From positions 1 through 24,437 of the forward strand of contig CALDJI010000039.1 of assembly GCA_937901805.1 (NCBI GenBank): a DNA stretch of 24,437 nucleotides. Direction: 5' to 3'. This DNA is from an uncultured Clostridia bacterium (GTDB lineage: Bacteria; Bacillota; Clostridia; Oscillospirales; Ruminococcaceae). Positions within the stretch are counted from its first letter, which is position 1. Each line of letters begins with the position of its first letter. The translations under genes and the position numbers were made by a program. This document shows positions 1-7,208 of this stretch, in pieces. The notes beneath the pieces are model-generated. The model saw only the letters and a list, made by a program, of their open reading frames with translations. It did not search any database and was not told where the DNA came from.

Positions 1-480
1 TCAAACAACACGCCGTACATCGCCTGGCCCAGAGGCGAGGCGCACATGCTAATCACTGTAATAAAGAAAGATACTTTTCAAGCATCTGGTTTAATGTCTG
101 CAAAAAGATATAAAACAGGGCGCAGCATCCCATAGCGGTTTTCACTGACAGTAGAATTACAAAAGGAAGCCATCGGATATCTCTTTGTCATAACAGCCAG
201 CATAACCGGCAGCAGCGATGTGCTTGCAAGTATAATGCATTTCCCGCATCAGCTATTCTTCCTCTGCCAGCAGGGGAATGCTGGACTGTGCGAAAGGCTG
301 GTAACAGGGTTGGATGGCTGACATCAGTATCAGCAGGCAGCTGATCAGCGGGATATCCTGTATTTTTCCAAACATGGCGGTAAACAGGACAATCCTTGCT
401 GCTGTTGACGCGAACCGCTATGATCTCCCGATCGGGGAGAGTACAATTGTCGGTATCATGGAAATGTTTGAATCCCAAAA
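1..480 (-). pseudogene. Degraded MFS efflux transporter fragment
   Basis: No intact reading frame covers this stretch, but the minus strand carries MFS drug-efflux-like segments in successive frames. From about 480 downward one frame reads DSNISMIPTIVLSPIGRS, then a stop, then a hydrophobic stretch and IQPCYQPFAQSSIPLLAEEE followed by a TAG. This resembles the TM2-TM4 region of macrolide-efflux-type MFS proteins. The frame then shifts (GNALYLQ...), and at the window edge another frame gives ISMCASPLGQAMYGVLF, typical of a later helix (about TM10). Only about 160 codons separate motifs that lie roughly 300 residues apart in an intact protein, so a large internal deletion is likely on top of the stops and frameshifts. 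The call rests on remembered family motifs. The left end lies outside the window. Confidence 0.68.
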
Positions 481-508
481 CACCTACTTTTTCCTCTTTC
501 CCATCTTA

Positions 509-517
509 TGGTATACT
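509..517 (+). promoter_or_regulatory. Extended -10 promoter of the WYL regulator
   Basis: TGGTATACT is an extended -10 element (TGn followed by TATACT at 512-517). It lies 25 nt upstream of the regulator ATG and just before its ribosome site GGAGGG. There is no good -35 at 17 bp, which is usual for extended -10 promoters. Confidence 0.55.
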
Positions 518-542
518 GGTACTGCGAAACGGAGGGATTTAT

Positions 543-1445
543 ATGCAAGTTGACCGCCTGTTTACCATTACTTACCTCCTGCTGGAGCGCGGGATAATGA
601 CTGCGTCGGAACTGGCTTCCCGCCTGGAAGTCTCCGTACGTACCGTTTACCGGGATGTGGATATTTTGTCCAACGCCGGCATCCCTATATACTGCGTCAA
701 AGGAAAGGGCGGAGGGATTCGGATGATGCCGGAATTTGTACTCCACCGCTCCTTTTTATCCAAAGAAGAACAACAGGAAATCCTTGATGCACTCCAGGCG
801 CTCCGGGCAGCGGGACAGCCCGGATCCAGTTTGGCCCTGACAAAACTGAAAGCCCTGTTTCACCGGGAGAATACAGAGTGGATTACTGTGGATTTTGGGG
901 GATGGAATCCAAACAGCGGCTTGTTTTCCCAGATAAAATCCGCCATTGTGCAGCATAAGCGGATTCGCTTCACCTATTATTCCTCCTATGGGAGTGCTTT
1001 GCAGCGTATGGTAGAGCCCCTGCAGCTCTGTTTTAAGGGCCGTTCCTGGTATCTGTCCGCCTATTGCCTGTATCGGCAGGATTACCGCCTGTTTAAACTC
1101 ACCCGTATCAAACAGTGTACCGTATTGGAGGAATCTTTCTCCCGTATACCTCCTCCTGTCCGGAAAGCGCCCTCCCAGCCAATCCCCATCGTTCATTTAA
1201 AACTAAGAGCAGAACCCTGCCTGGCCTATCGTATCTACGATGAGTTTGAACCGCAGCAGGTTACCGAATTGCCGGACGGCGGTTTTCTGATTGAGGTTTC
1301 CTATCCGGACGATTCCTGGGTATCCGGATTTCTCCTTTCCTTTGGTCCATCTCTGGTTGTCCTGGAACCGGTTTCTCTGAGAAAAACCATTCAGCAAAAA
1401 CTCCGGCAGGCACTGGCGCGCTATGAAGATACAAAAAATTTCTGA
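543..1445 (+). CDS. WYL-domain transcriptional regulator (YafY/DeoR-type HTH)
   Basis: A 300-residue DNA-binding regulator. Residues 1-60 form a winged helix-turn-helix (ASELASRLEVSVRTVYRDVD is the recognition region), followed by the linker KGKGGGIR. A WYL ligand-sensing domain spans about 125-215 with W169-Y170-L171 in RSWYLSAY, and the C-terminal WCX-like part runs to about 295. The frame is open further upstream, to an ATG at 396. The ATG at 543 was chosen because it has the ribosome site GGAGGG just before it, follows a promoter, and starts the HTH at the usual distance. The next two genes encode a zinc-ribbon protein and a GyrI-like ligand-binding protein, a common partner set for such regulators, so it probably controls them. 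The ligand is unknown. Confidence 0.93.
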   Translation: MQVDRLFTITYLLLERGIMTASELASRLEVSVRTVYRDVDILSNAGIPIYCVKGKGGGIRMMPEFVLHRSFLSKEEQQEILDALQALRAAGQPGSSLALTKLKALFHRENTEWITVDFGGWNPNSGLFSQIKSAIVQHKRIRFTYYSSYGSALQRMVEPLQLCFKGRSWYLSAYCLYRQDYRLFKLTRIKQCTVLEESFSRIPPPVRKAPSQPIPIVHLKLRAEPCLAYRIYDEFEPQQVTELPDGGFLIEVSYPDDSWVSGFLLSFGPSLVVLEPVSLRKTIQQKLRQALARYEDTKNF

Positions 1446-1467
1446 TCCCGGGAAAATTCTGAAAATA

Positions 1468-1500
1468 TGACATACCGTTGTCAGGCTTCTGTGATAAAAT
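1468..1500 (+). promoter_or_regulatory. Candidate operator/promoter of the zinc-ribbon and GyrI-like genes
   Basis: A palindrome TGACA-6-TGTCA occupies 1468-1483, followed 11 nt later by a -10-like TAAAAT (1495-1500) and, after 32 nt, the zinc-ribbon ATG. No canonical -35 sits at 17 bp, and the palindrome covers that position. This would suit an activator-dependent promoter controlled by the adjacent WYL regulator. The palindrome is visible; its function is inferred. Confidence 0.42.
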
Positions 1501-1532
1501 CAGCCTATCATCCAGGAAAGGGGATTTTTTAG

Positions 1533-1826
1533 ATGAAAAAATCATGTTTTTGTCAGAGCTGCGCTATGCCAATGGCATGCCCGGAAGATCACGGCACCAA
1601 TGCAGACGGAACCAAAAACAAAGATTACTGCCGCTACTGTTTTTCACATGGCCAGTTTACCTCCAATCAGACAATGGAAGCATTTCTTGAAAGCTGTATT
1701 CCGTTTGTCCTCCAGACCGGCGTCTATCCGGATGCAGGAACGGCCCGCGAACAGATGAAGCGGTATTATCCCACTCTCAAGCGATGGAAGGAGGCAGCAG
1801 GCAATGGCGGAAAAAGTGGATTATAA
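1533..1826 (+). CDS. Small zinc-ribbon domain protein
   Basis: A 97-residue soluble protein. The first 45 residues carry cysteines in a zinc-ribbon arrangement: C6 and C9 (CFCQSC), C15, and a pair in YCRYC, matching the putative zinc-ribbon family often found beside GyrI-like and WYL genes. The remainder is helical and ends in a basic stretch. The start is supported by AGGAAAGGGG upstream. Its 3' end overlaps the next gene by 23 bases in another frame, so the two are translationally coupled. Its molecular role is not known; metal binding is likely from the cysteines, and a sensory or adaptor role with its partner is only inferred. Confidence 0.85.
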   Translation: MKKSCFCQSCAMPMACPEDHGTNADGTKNKDYCRYCFSHGQFTSNQTMEAFLESCIPFVLQTGVYPDAGTAREQMKRYYPTLKRWKEAAGNGGKSGL

Positions 1827-2442
1827 GAAAAAAGACAGACATCTGTATTTTCCTCCTACCCATCCGGTCATTCTCTCCGTCCCTTCCATGAAGTTCCTAG
1901 CGGTGGAGGGAAACGGTTCTCCGCAGGGAGAAGAATACCAACAGGCAATCCGCCTGCTCTATTCCACTTCGTTTACCATTAAAATGAGCCGCATATCCGG
2001 AAATTCCCCTAACGGATACCATGAATATGTTGTCCCTCCTCTAGAAGGACTGTGGGAGCTGGGATCTTCCGGATTTGATTTTTCACACAAAGAAGATTGG
2101 AAATGGATTTCCCTTATCCGGCAGCCGGATTTTGTCACTCCCCAAGTATTGATGTGGGCTAAACAGGAGGCCGCAAGAAAGAAAGGGGATTCCATGGATT
2201 TTTCCCGTATCTGGCTTATCACTCTGGAAGAAGGGCTCTGTGTCCAAATGATGCATGTCGGCCCCTATGAGGACGAGCCCGCATCCATTGAGAAAATACA
2301 AACCTTTCTGGATCAGAATCGCTATCGGGATCTCTCCCTGTCCGGCTGCCGTCACCACGAAATTTATCTTTCTGATCCAAGGCGGACTGCCCCCGAACGC
2401 CTGAAAACTGTTCTGCGTCATCCAGTTGCGCCCATTGTATGA
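1804..2442 (+). CDS. GyrI-like small-molecule-binding domain protein
   Basis: A 212-residue single-domain protein of the GyrI-like family (COG4832 type). Diagnostic features are the start of the first strand repeat (VPSMKFLAVEGNGSPQGEEY), the YVVPPLEGLWELG stretch, and MHVGPYEDEPASI, the H-x-GPY motif of the second SHS2 repeat. Family members bind hydrophobic or cationic small molecules, some hydrolyse them, and many are paired with regulators. The ATG at 1804 lies inside the end of the zinc-ribbon gene, with GGAGG upstream at 1789-1793. The operon with the WYL regulator suggests xenobiotic or metabolite sensing. No enzymatic activity can be assigned from sequence alone. Confidence 0.88.
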   Translation: MAEKVDYKKKDRHLYFPPTHPVILSVPSMKFLAVEGNGSPQGEEYQQAIRLLYSTSFTIKMSRISGNSPNGYHEYVVPPLEGLWELGSSGFDFSHKEDWKWISLIRQPDFVTPQVLMWAKQEAARKKGDSMDFSRIWLITLEEGLCVQMMHVGPYEDEPASIEKIQTFLDQNRYRDLSLSGCRHHEIYLSDPRRTAPERLKTVLRHPVAPIV

Positions 2443-2467
2443 ATATTTCTTCCGCATGCGCACTGTC

Positions 2468-2503
2468 ACCCGCTTTTTCATACCGAAACAAAGGCGGGTT
2501 TTC
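2468..2503 (+). terminator. Probable terminator after the GyrI-like gene
   Basis: ACCCGCTTT pairs with AAAGGCGGGT across a short loop, with one bulged G, followed by TTTTC. It lies 25 bp after the GyrI-like stop codon. The U-run is short, so read-through into the radical SAM gene is possible. Confidence 0.5.
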
Positions 2504-2543
2504 AAAAGCACAAAATACCATATAGAAAAAAGGGAGGGCAACT

Positions 2544-3431
2544 ATGGAATATATTCCGGCAAAGACAATCGTTACCCGCACAGAAAGCACCGCATGGTTT
2601 GGATACAGCCATAATATGAACCTCTATAAAGGATGCTGCCATGGATGTATTTACTGTGACAGCCGCAGCGACTGCTATGGCATTGAAGGTTTCGATCGGG
2701 TGCGCGCAAAAGAAAATGCTCTGCAAATCATCCGCGACGAACTGCGCCGCAAAGTCAAAACCGGTGTTGTGGGGACAGGCGCCATGAGTGATCCTTATAA
2801 TCCCTTCGAGAAAAAACTCTGTCTGACACGCCATGCACTCGAATTACTGGATGCCTATGGCTTTGGTGTGGGGATTGCAACCAAAAGTGATGGCATTGTC
2901 CGCGATACAGATATTTTAACGGAAATTGCTTCCCACTCTCCCGTATTATGCAAAATCACCATCACCACTTATGACGACGACCTGTGCAAAAGGATAGAAC
3001 CCCATGTTGCGCCTTCTTCCAAGCGGTTCGAAACCCTTGGGCAGCTTGCGGAAAAAGGGCTTTTCACCGGGATTTTACTTATGCCGGTACTCCCTTTTTT
3101 GGAGGACAGCATACACAATGTCCGTGAAATTGTCAGGCGGGCAAAACGGGCCAATGTCCGCTTTATCTATCCCGCCTTTGGCATGACCCTGCGCGGCAAT
3201 CAGAGGGAATGGTATCTGCAAAAGCTGGAGGCGCTGTTTCCGGGCCAGAATCTGCGGGAGCAATATCAAAAAACTTTCCGGGATCGGTATGAATGCCGAA
3301 GCCCTCACGCTGCAGAGCTATGGAAATTTTTCTCCAATGATTGCGAACAGGCCGGGATTTTATACCGTATGCAGGACATTATCCGTGCCAGTCAACTTGG
3401 ATATGGTTCCGAACAGCTCCGTTTATTTTAA
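2544..3431 (+). CDS. Radical SAM protein, SPL-like family
   Basis: A 295-residue radical SAM enzyme of the SplB-like COG1533 group. The [4Fe-4S] motif is C31-x3-C35-x2-C38 (GCCHGCIYCDSR), followed by the family-typical GAMSDPYNPFEK (about residue 80) and VGIATKSDGIVRD. The later barrel strand PVLCKITITTYDDDLCKRIE and the C-terminal region with LLMPVLPF also fit. It is shorter than true spore photoproduct lyase (about 340 residues) and is one of the many stand-alone members whose substrate is unknown. The ATG at 2544 follows AGGGAGGG. It lies about 100 bp after the GyrI-like gene behind a weak terminator, so co-transcription is uncertain. Confidence 0.9.
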   Translation: MEYIPAKTIVTRTESTAWFGYSHNMNLYKGCCHGCIYCDSRSDCYGIEGFDRVRAKENALQIIRDELRRKVKTGVVGTGAMSDPYNPFEKKLCLTRHALELLDAYGFGVGIATKSDGIVRDTDILTEIASHSPVLCKITITTYDDDLCKRIEPHVAPSSKRFETLGQLAEKGLFTGILLMPVLPFLEDSIHNVREIVRRAKRANVRFIYPAFGMTLRGNQREWYLQKLEALFPGQNLREQYQKTFRDRYECRSPHAAELWKFFSNDCEQAGILYRMQDIIRASQLGYGSEQLRLF

Positions 3432-3482
3432 ATATCAGTAATATTCTAAAAAATATTACAAATTGTATAATAACAAAGATGT

Positions 3483-3528
3483 AAAAACTCCAGATCAGGC
3501 AATGATTGTGCCCGACCTGGAGTTTTTT
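3483..3528. terminator. Bidirectional terminator between the radical SAM gene and tex
   Basis: ACTCCAG-TC-GGCA pairs with TGCC-GA-CTGGAGT around an ATGATTG loop. The stem has a T-run on the plus strand (TTTTTT) and an A-run before it, so it can serve both convergent genes. Confidence 0.88.
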
Positions 3529-3535
3529 AAGAAAA

Positions 3536-5674
3536 TCAGCCTTTCATAGTCAGGGAAATCCGTTTTCTGGCAGGATCCACCCCTAGTACTTTCACAGTGA
3601 CAATATCTCCGACCTTTAAGACTTCCGAGGGATGGCGGATAAACCGTTCACAGATCTGGGAAATATGAACCAACCCGTCCTCATGGACTCCGATATCGAC
3701 AAATGCGCCAAAATCGACCACATTGCGCACCGTTCCCTTCAGTTCCATCCCCTCTTTGAGATCCTCTATGCTCATGACATCCGTACGCAACAGGGGTTTT
3801 TCTAACTCATCGCGCGGATCTCTTCCCGGGCGGGTGAGTTCCGCAATAATATCTTCTGCCGTCTGCCTTCCAATTCCCGCCTGGGTACAAAAAGCATCCA
3901 GATCGATCGCCTGTACGCGCTGCGGCAAGTCCTGTATCCCCTGGGCTTTCAATTCCTGCTGCTCATAACCGCAGGTTTTCATTAAGAGCAGGGCAGCGGA
4001 ATAAGATTCCGGATGTACCGCAGTCGCATCCAATGGATTTTTTCCATTGCGGATCCGCAAGAAGCCCGCACATTGCTCAAATGCCTTCTTTCCCAATTTG
4101 GGGACTTTGAGCAACTGTTTTCTCTCTGTGAATGCACCGTTTTCTTCCCGATAAGCGACAATATTTTTTGCCACCGTCTGATTAATTCCTGCAACATGGG
4201 AAAGCAGGGAAAAAGAAGCGGTATCCAAATCCACTCCGACTGAATTGACACAGCTTTCCACCACACCATCCAGCGCGGTATCCAGCTGCTTTTTTGGCAT
4301 ATCATGCTGGTACTGCCCTACACCGATGGCTTTCGGATCGATTTTCACCAGCTCTGCCAGCGGATCCTGAAGCCTTCTTGCGATGGAAACCGCACTGCGC
4401 AAGGAAACATCGTATTCCGGAAATTCTTCCGCTGCAAGCTTGGATGCGGAATAGACGGAAGCACCTGCCTCACTGACGACCATATAGCTGAGAGGACGAT
4501 CGAGCTCATGGAGCAACTCGGCAACAAACTGCTCGGATTCTCGGGAAGCCGTCCCATTTCCGATGGAAATCACCTGTACCCCATGCTTTTGGATCAATCC
4601 CTTCAGGATCCGTTTCGCCTCTTCTTTTTTATTTTGGGGCGGCGTTGGATAGATAACGGTGGTATCCAGCACCTTGCCTGTTTCATCTACTACGGCAATC
4701 TTGCACCCGGTACGATACGCTGGATCAAGGCCCAGCGTGACGCACCCTTTTACCGGAGGCTGCAGCAAAAGCTGACGCAGATTATCCCCAAATACCTTGA
4801 TCGCCTGTGTATCTGCAACCTCGGTTAAATCTCCGCGGATTTCCCGTTCCAATGCCGGAAAAATCAAGCGGGAATAGGCGTCCTCGCATGCCTTACGTAC
4901 AACAGAAGCGCACTCCCCCGCCCCTTTTACATATTCCCGGCAGAGGATCTCCTTTGCCTGTATATCTTCCACCTGGATGGATACTTTCAAACAGCCTTCT
5001 TTTTCTCCACGGTTGAGTGCCAAAATACGGTGCGGGACAATTTTGGAAATTTCCTGAGAAAATTCATAATATTGCTCATAGACAGGATCCCCTTCTCCGG
5101 ATTTTACAGAGACAATCCGACCTGTCCGCTTCATAAATTCGCGGAGCTTTGCGCGTAAATCTGCGCGGTCGGATATTTCCTCCGCCAGGATATCCTGTGC
5201 TCCCTGAATCGCATCAGCCTCTTCTTCCACTTCTTTTCCAAGATATTTTTTTGCTTCCTGATAGATGTTAAAGGAGAGCTTTTGACCCAATAGAATTCCT
5301 TCCGCCAGCGGGCCCAGCCCTCTTTTCCTGGCAAGCATAGCGCGCGTTGTCCGTTTCGGGCGGTAGGGGCGATAGATATCTTCCACTTCTGCAAGTGTCT
5401 GCGCCTGTTCCAAAAGATTGATAATTTCCTGCGTCAATTTCTCCTGTCCTTCAATCGCACTGCGAACCTCTTCCTTCCGGGAGGCAAGAGAGCGGAGATA
5501 AGAAAGACGCTCTTCCAGATTCCGCAGTACCGTGTCATCCAGCGAGCCGGTAATCTCTTTTCGATAACGTGCGATAAAAGGAATTGTATTTCCATCGTCA
5601 ATCAATTTCACCGTATTCTCGACTTGTTTGACAGATATCTGCAATTCCTTTGCAATTTGTTCTTCAATATTCAT
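3536..5674 (-). CDS. tex: Tex family RNA-binding transcription accessory protein
   Basis: A 712-residue protein matching the full length and order of Tex (B. subtilis YdcI, E. coli YhgF). The N-terminal helical Tex domain carries NTIPFIARYRKEITGSLDD at about 29-47 and DIYRPYRPKRTTRAMLAR at about 99-116. A YqgF/RuvC-like domain begins at GLDPAYRTGCKIAVVD (about 317), followed by the GNGTASRESE motif. Tandem helix-hairpin-helix units include LLSHVAGINQTVAKNIV, and the C-terminal S1 domain has GTVRNVVDFGAFVDIGVHED and HISQICERF. Tex binds nucleic acids and RNA polymerase and affects transcription; its exact role is debated. The ATG at 5674 has AGGAGG eight bases upstream. No promoter fits between the upstream hairpin and the start, so expression probably depends on read-through from the ABC operon. 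Confidence 0.96.
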   Translation of the reverse strand: MNIEEQIAKELQISVKQVENTVKLIDDGNTIPFIARYRKEITGSLDDTVLRNLEERLSYLRSLASRKEEVRSAIEGQEKLTQEIINLLEQAQTLAEVEDIYRPYRPKRTTRAMLARKRGLGPLAEGILLGQKLSFNIYQEAKKYLGKEVEEEADAIQGAQDILAEEISDRADLRAKLREFMKRTGRIVSVKSGEGDPVYEQYYEFSQEISKIVPHRILALNRGEKEGCLKVSIQVEDIQAKEILCREYVKGAGECASVVRKACEDAYSRLIFPALEREIRGDLTEVADTQAIKVFGDNLRQLLLQPPVKGCVTLGLDPAYRTGCKIAVVDETGKVLDTTVIYPTPPQNKKEEAKRILKGLIQKHGVQVISIGNGTASRESEQFVAELLHELDRPLSYMVVSEAGASVYSASKLAAEEFPEYDVSLRSAVSIARRLQDPLAELVKIDPKAIGVGQYQHDMPKKQLDTALDGVVESCVNSVGVDLDTASFSLLSHVAGINQTVAKNIVAYREENGAFTERKQLLKVPKLGKKAFEQCAGFLRIRNGKNPLDATAVHPESYSAALLLMKTCGYEQQELKAQGIQDLPQRVQAIDLDAFCTQAGIGRQTAEDIIAELTRPGRDPRDELEKPLLRTDVMSIEDLKEGMELKGTVRNVVDFGAFVDIGVHEDGLVHISQICERFIRHPSEVLKVGDIVTVKVLGVDPARKRISLTMKG

Positions 5675-5703
5675 GGTTTTCCTCCTTTTTTACAGAAAAC
5701 AAG

Positions 5704-5737
5704 GGACTGTGGCATGCTGCCACACATGCCACAGTCC
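5704..5737 (-). terminator. Hairpin between the DUF4340 gene and tex (terminator or attenuator)
   Basis: GGACTGTGGCATG and CATGCCACAGTCC form a perfect 13-bp stem with an 8-nt loop. On the minus strand it is followed by CTTGTTTTCTGT, an imperfect U-rich tail. It lies about 30 nt before the tex ATG, leaving no space for a promoter downstream of it. It therefore probably terminates only part of the transcripts, or acts as an RNA-processing or stability element. Confidence 0.6.
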
Positions 5738-5765
5738 GGTATCCATCTGTTACGCCAAAATTTCT

Positions 5766-7205
5766 TTAAAAGTTGGAGGCCACCTCTTCCCCATTGAGGA
5801 ACTTCTGCATTTCTGCCGCAAATTTGTCTGCGTAAGTAGAACGGGTTGTATAGGTGATTTCTCCGTTTTTGCTGATATATGCCCGGCGGTTGCCTGCATC
5901 AATCAGGGAGATTTCCACATCGTAATCGCTGTCTTTCAGCCGATAGGTTAAGGACATCAGTTTTTCCCCAGTTGCCTGGGAAGCATCGGTGATATCTGCA
6001 ACTTCTTCTGCTGGCAGGGAAATCATCAGGTTCAGGAGTTTCCGGAAATTTTCGGTATCCACCTTTTCGCCATTGCAGGTAATGTTCATACCGTCGTCAT
6101 CCCCCTCTGCCAGGACAAAGTCATAGTTCTGGCCTTCTGAAACAACGTGAATTTCCGCGATATCATCAATACCCGGTGAGAAATACAGCGGCGAGATCAT
6201 CTCCTGCTCTGTCACTTCTGCCCATGTGACCTCAGAAGCATTGACTTTATAGATCAGAGAAACCCCGTCACGATAGACATAACGAATTCCCTCTGCATCG
6301 CCTTCCTCGGTCTTTCCAAAGGAGAGCTTCACACTCTGCCCTTCTGAAGCCTTGTATTCCACAACCGAATAAGGGTTATCCAGGCCATATTTCGCCATAT
6401 CTTCCGCCGTCGGTTTAATGGCGACAACACCTTCCCCCATCATCCCGTTGACATATTGGATAAATCGTCCGCCGCGGTCAAAGTCCACACCGCCTTCGTG
6501 CGGGGAGATGACCCGGTAAACATTGTATTTCAAGGTAGGATCTGCTTGTACCTCTTCATCGGTTGCGCGGCGGAGTACAATTGGCGCCGGGCGGCAGGTT
6601 CCGGAAAAAGTCGCATTTTCAATGGTAAGCCCGCTTTCGTTAACCGGTGTGATTTCAGCAGAAACAAAATCTGTCTGTGCTTTGAGGAAATAGGTCATAT
6701 AGGTATTACTGATTACATAGACCGAATTCTCTCCGGCAAGCCTGACATAATATTTATTTTCGCCTGGAACCTGTCCGCCGATTTCAAAAGTCTTGCTTGT
6801 CCCATCTTTAAAGTGAGCGGTCACCCGACTGGAGGGCTGATCCAGACCATATTGAACCATATCCGTGATATTATCTCCCACTTTATCTATAGCAGTGAGA
6901 GCCGCAGCGGTCTTAATCACTGACTCCATAAAGTCCTCGCGCATTGTAAAGGCTTCCAGACCTTCTATTGTCCATGTATCGGAACCGGTTTTCCTCACCG
7001 TAAAGGTGTCAAGCGTATTTGCAATTTCAACATGATCCAAAGCCGCTGTTGATTGTTGGTACAGGGTATAGCTCTCTGTTCCGGAAGAGGAATTCTCCTC
7101 CGGGGCTTTCGGGACAAGCAACACCAATGCAGCCAATGCCCCAGCCAATATGATCACGACAAAGAGCGCAATCAGAAGGTTTCTGGTTCTTTTTTTCATA
7201 GCCAT
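5766..7205 (-). CDS. DUF4340 membrane-anchored protein of the Gld-like ABC cluster
   Basis: A 479-residue protein with a basic N-terminus (MAMKKRTR), one membrane helix at about 8-32 and a large extracytoplasmic part. That part contains repeated DUF4340-type units, including the pattern YGLDQPSSRVTAHFKDG and, later, KYGLDNPYSVVEYKASEG, as well as KYYVRLAGENSVYVI. DUF4340 proteins regularly sit last in GldF/GldG-type ABC operons. The gene starts 3 bases after gldG ends, and its AGGAGGA ribosome site overlaps the last codons of gldG, so translation is coupled. A start at the second ATG (7199) is also possible. Substrate and function are unknown. Confidence 0.9.
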   Translation of the reverse strand: MAMKKRTRNLLIALFVVIILAGALAALVLLVPKAPEENSSSGTESYTLYQQSTAALDHVEIANTLDTFTVRKTGSDTWTIEGLEAFTMREDFMESVIKTAAALTAIDKVGDNITDMVQYGLDQPSSRVTAHFKDGTSKTFEIGGQVPGENKYYVRLAGENSVYVISNTYMTYFLKAQTDFVSAEITPVNESGLTIENATFSGTCRPAPIVLRRATDEEVQADPTLKYNVYRVISPHEGGVDFDRGGRFIQYVNGMMGEGVVAIKPTAEDMAKYGLDNPYSVVEYKASEGQSVKLSFGKTEEGDAEGIRYVYRDGVSLIYKVNASEVTWAEVTEQEMISPLYFSPGIDDIAEIHVVSEGQNYDFVLAEGDDDGMNITCNGEKVDTENFRKLLNLMISLPAEEVADITDASQATGEKLMSLTYRLKDSDYDVEISLIDAGNRRAYISKNGEITYTTRSTYADKFAAEMQKFLNGEEVASNF

Positions 7206-7208
7206 AAA

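Noticed and set aside
396..542. N-terminal extension of the WYL regulator
   Set aside because: It runs through the promoter and has no ribosome site. The HTH starts directly after the ATG at 543, which has GGAGGG.
2499..2526. Promoter TTTTCA-16-TATAGA before the radical SAM gene
   Set aside because: The transcript would start at the ribosome site itself, leaving too little leader, and TTTTCA belongs to the terminator tail.
4304..4828. 174-residue open frame antisense within tex
   Set aside because: Tex is clear in this region by multiple motifs; the antisense frame has no recognisable features.
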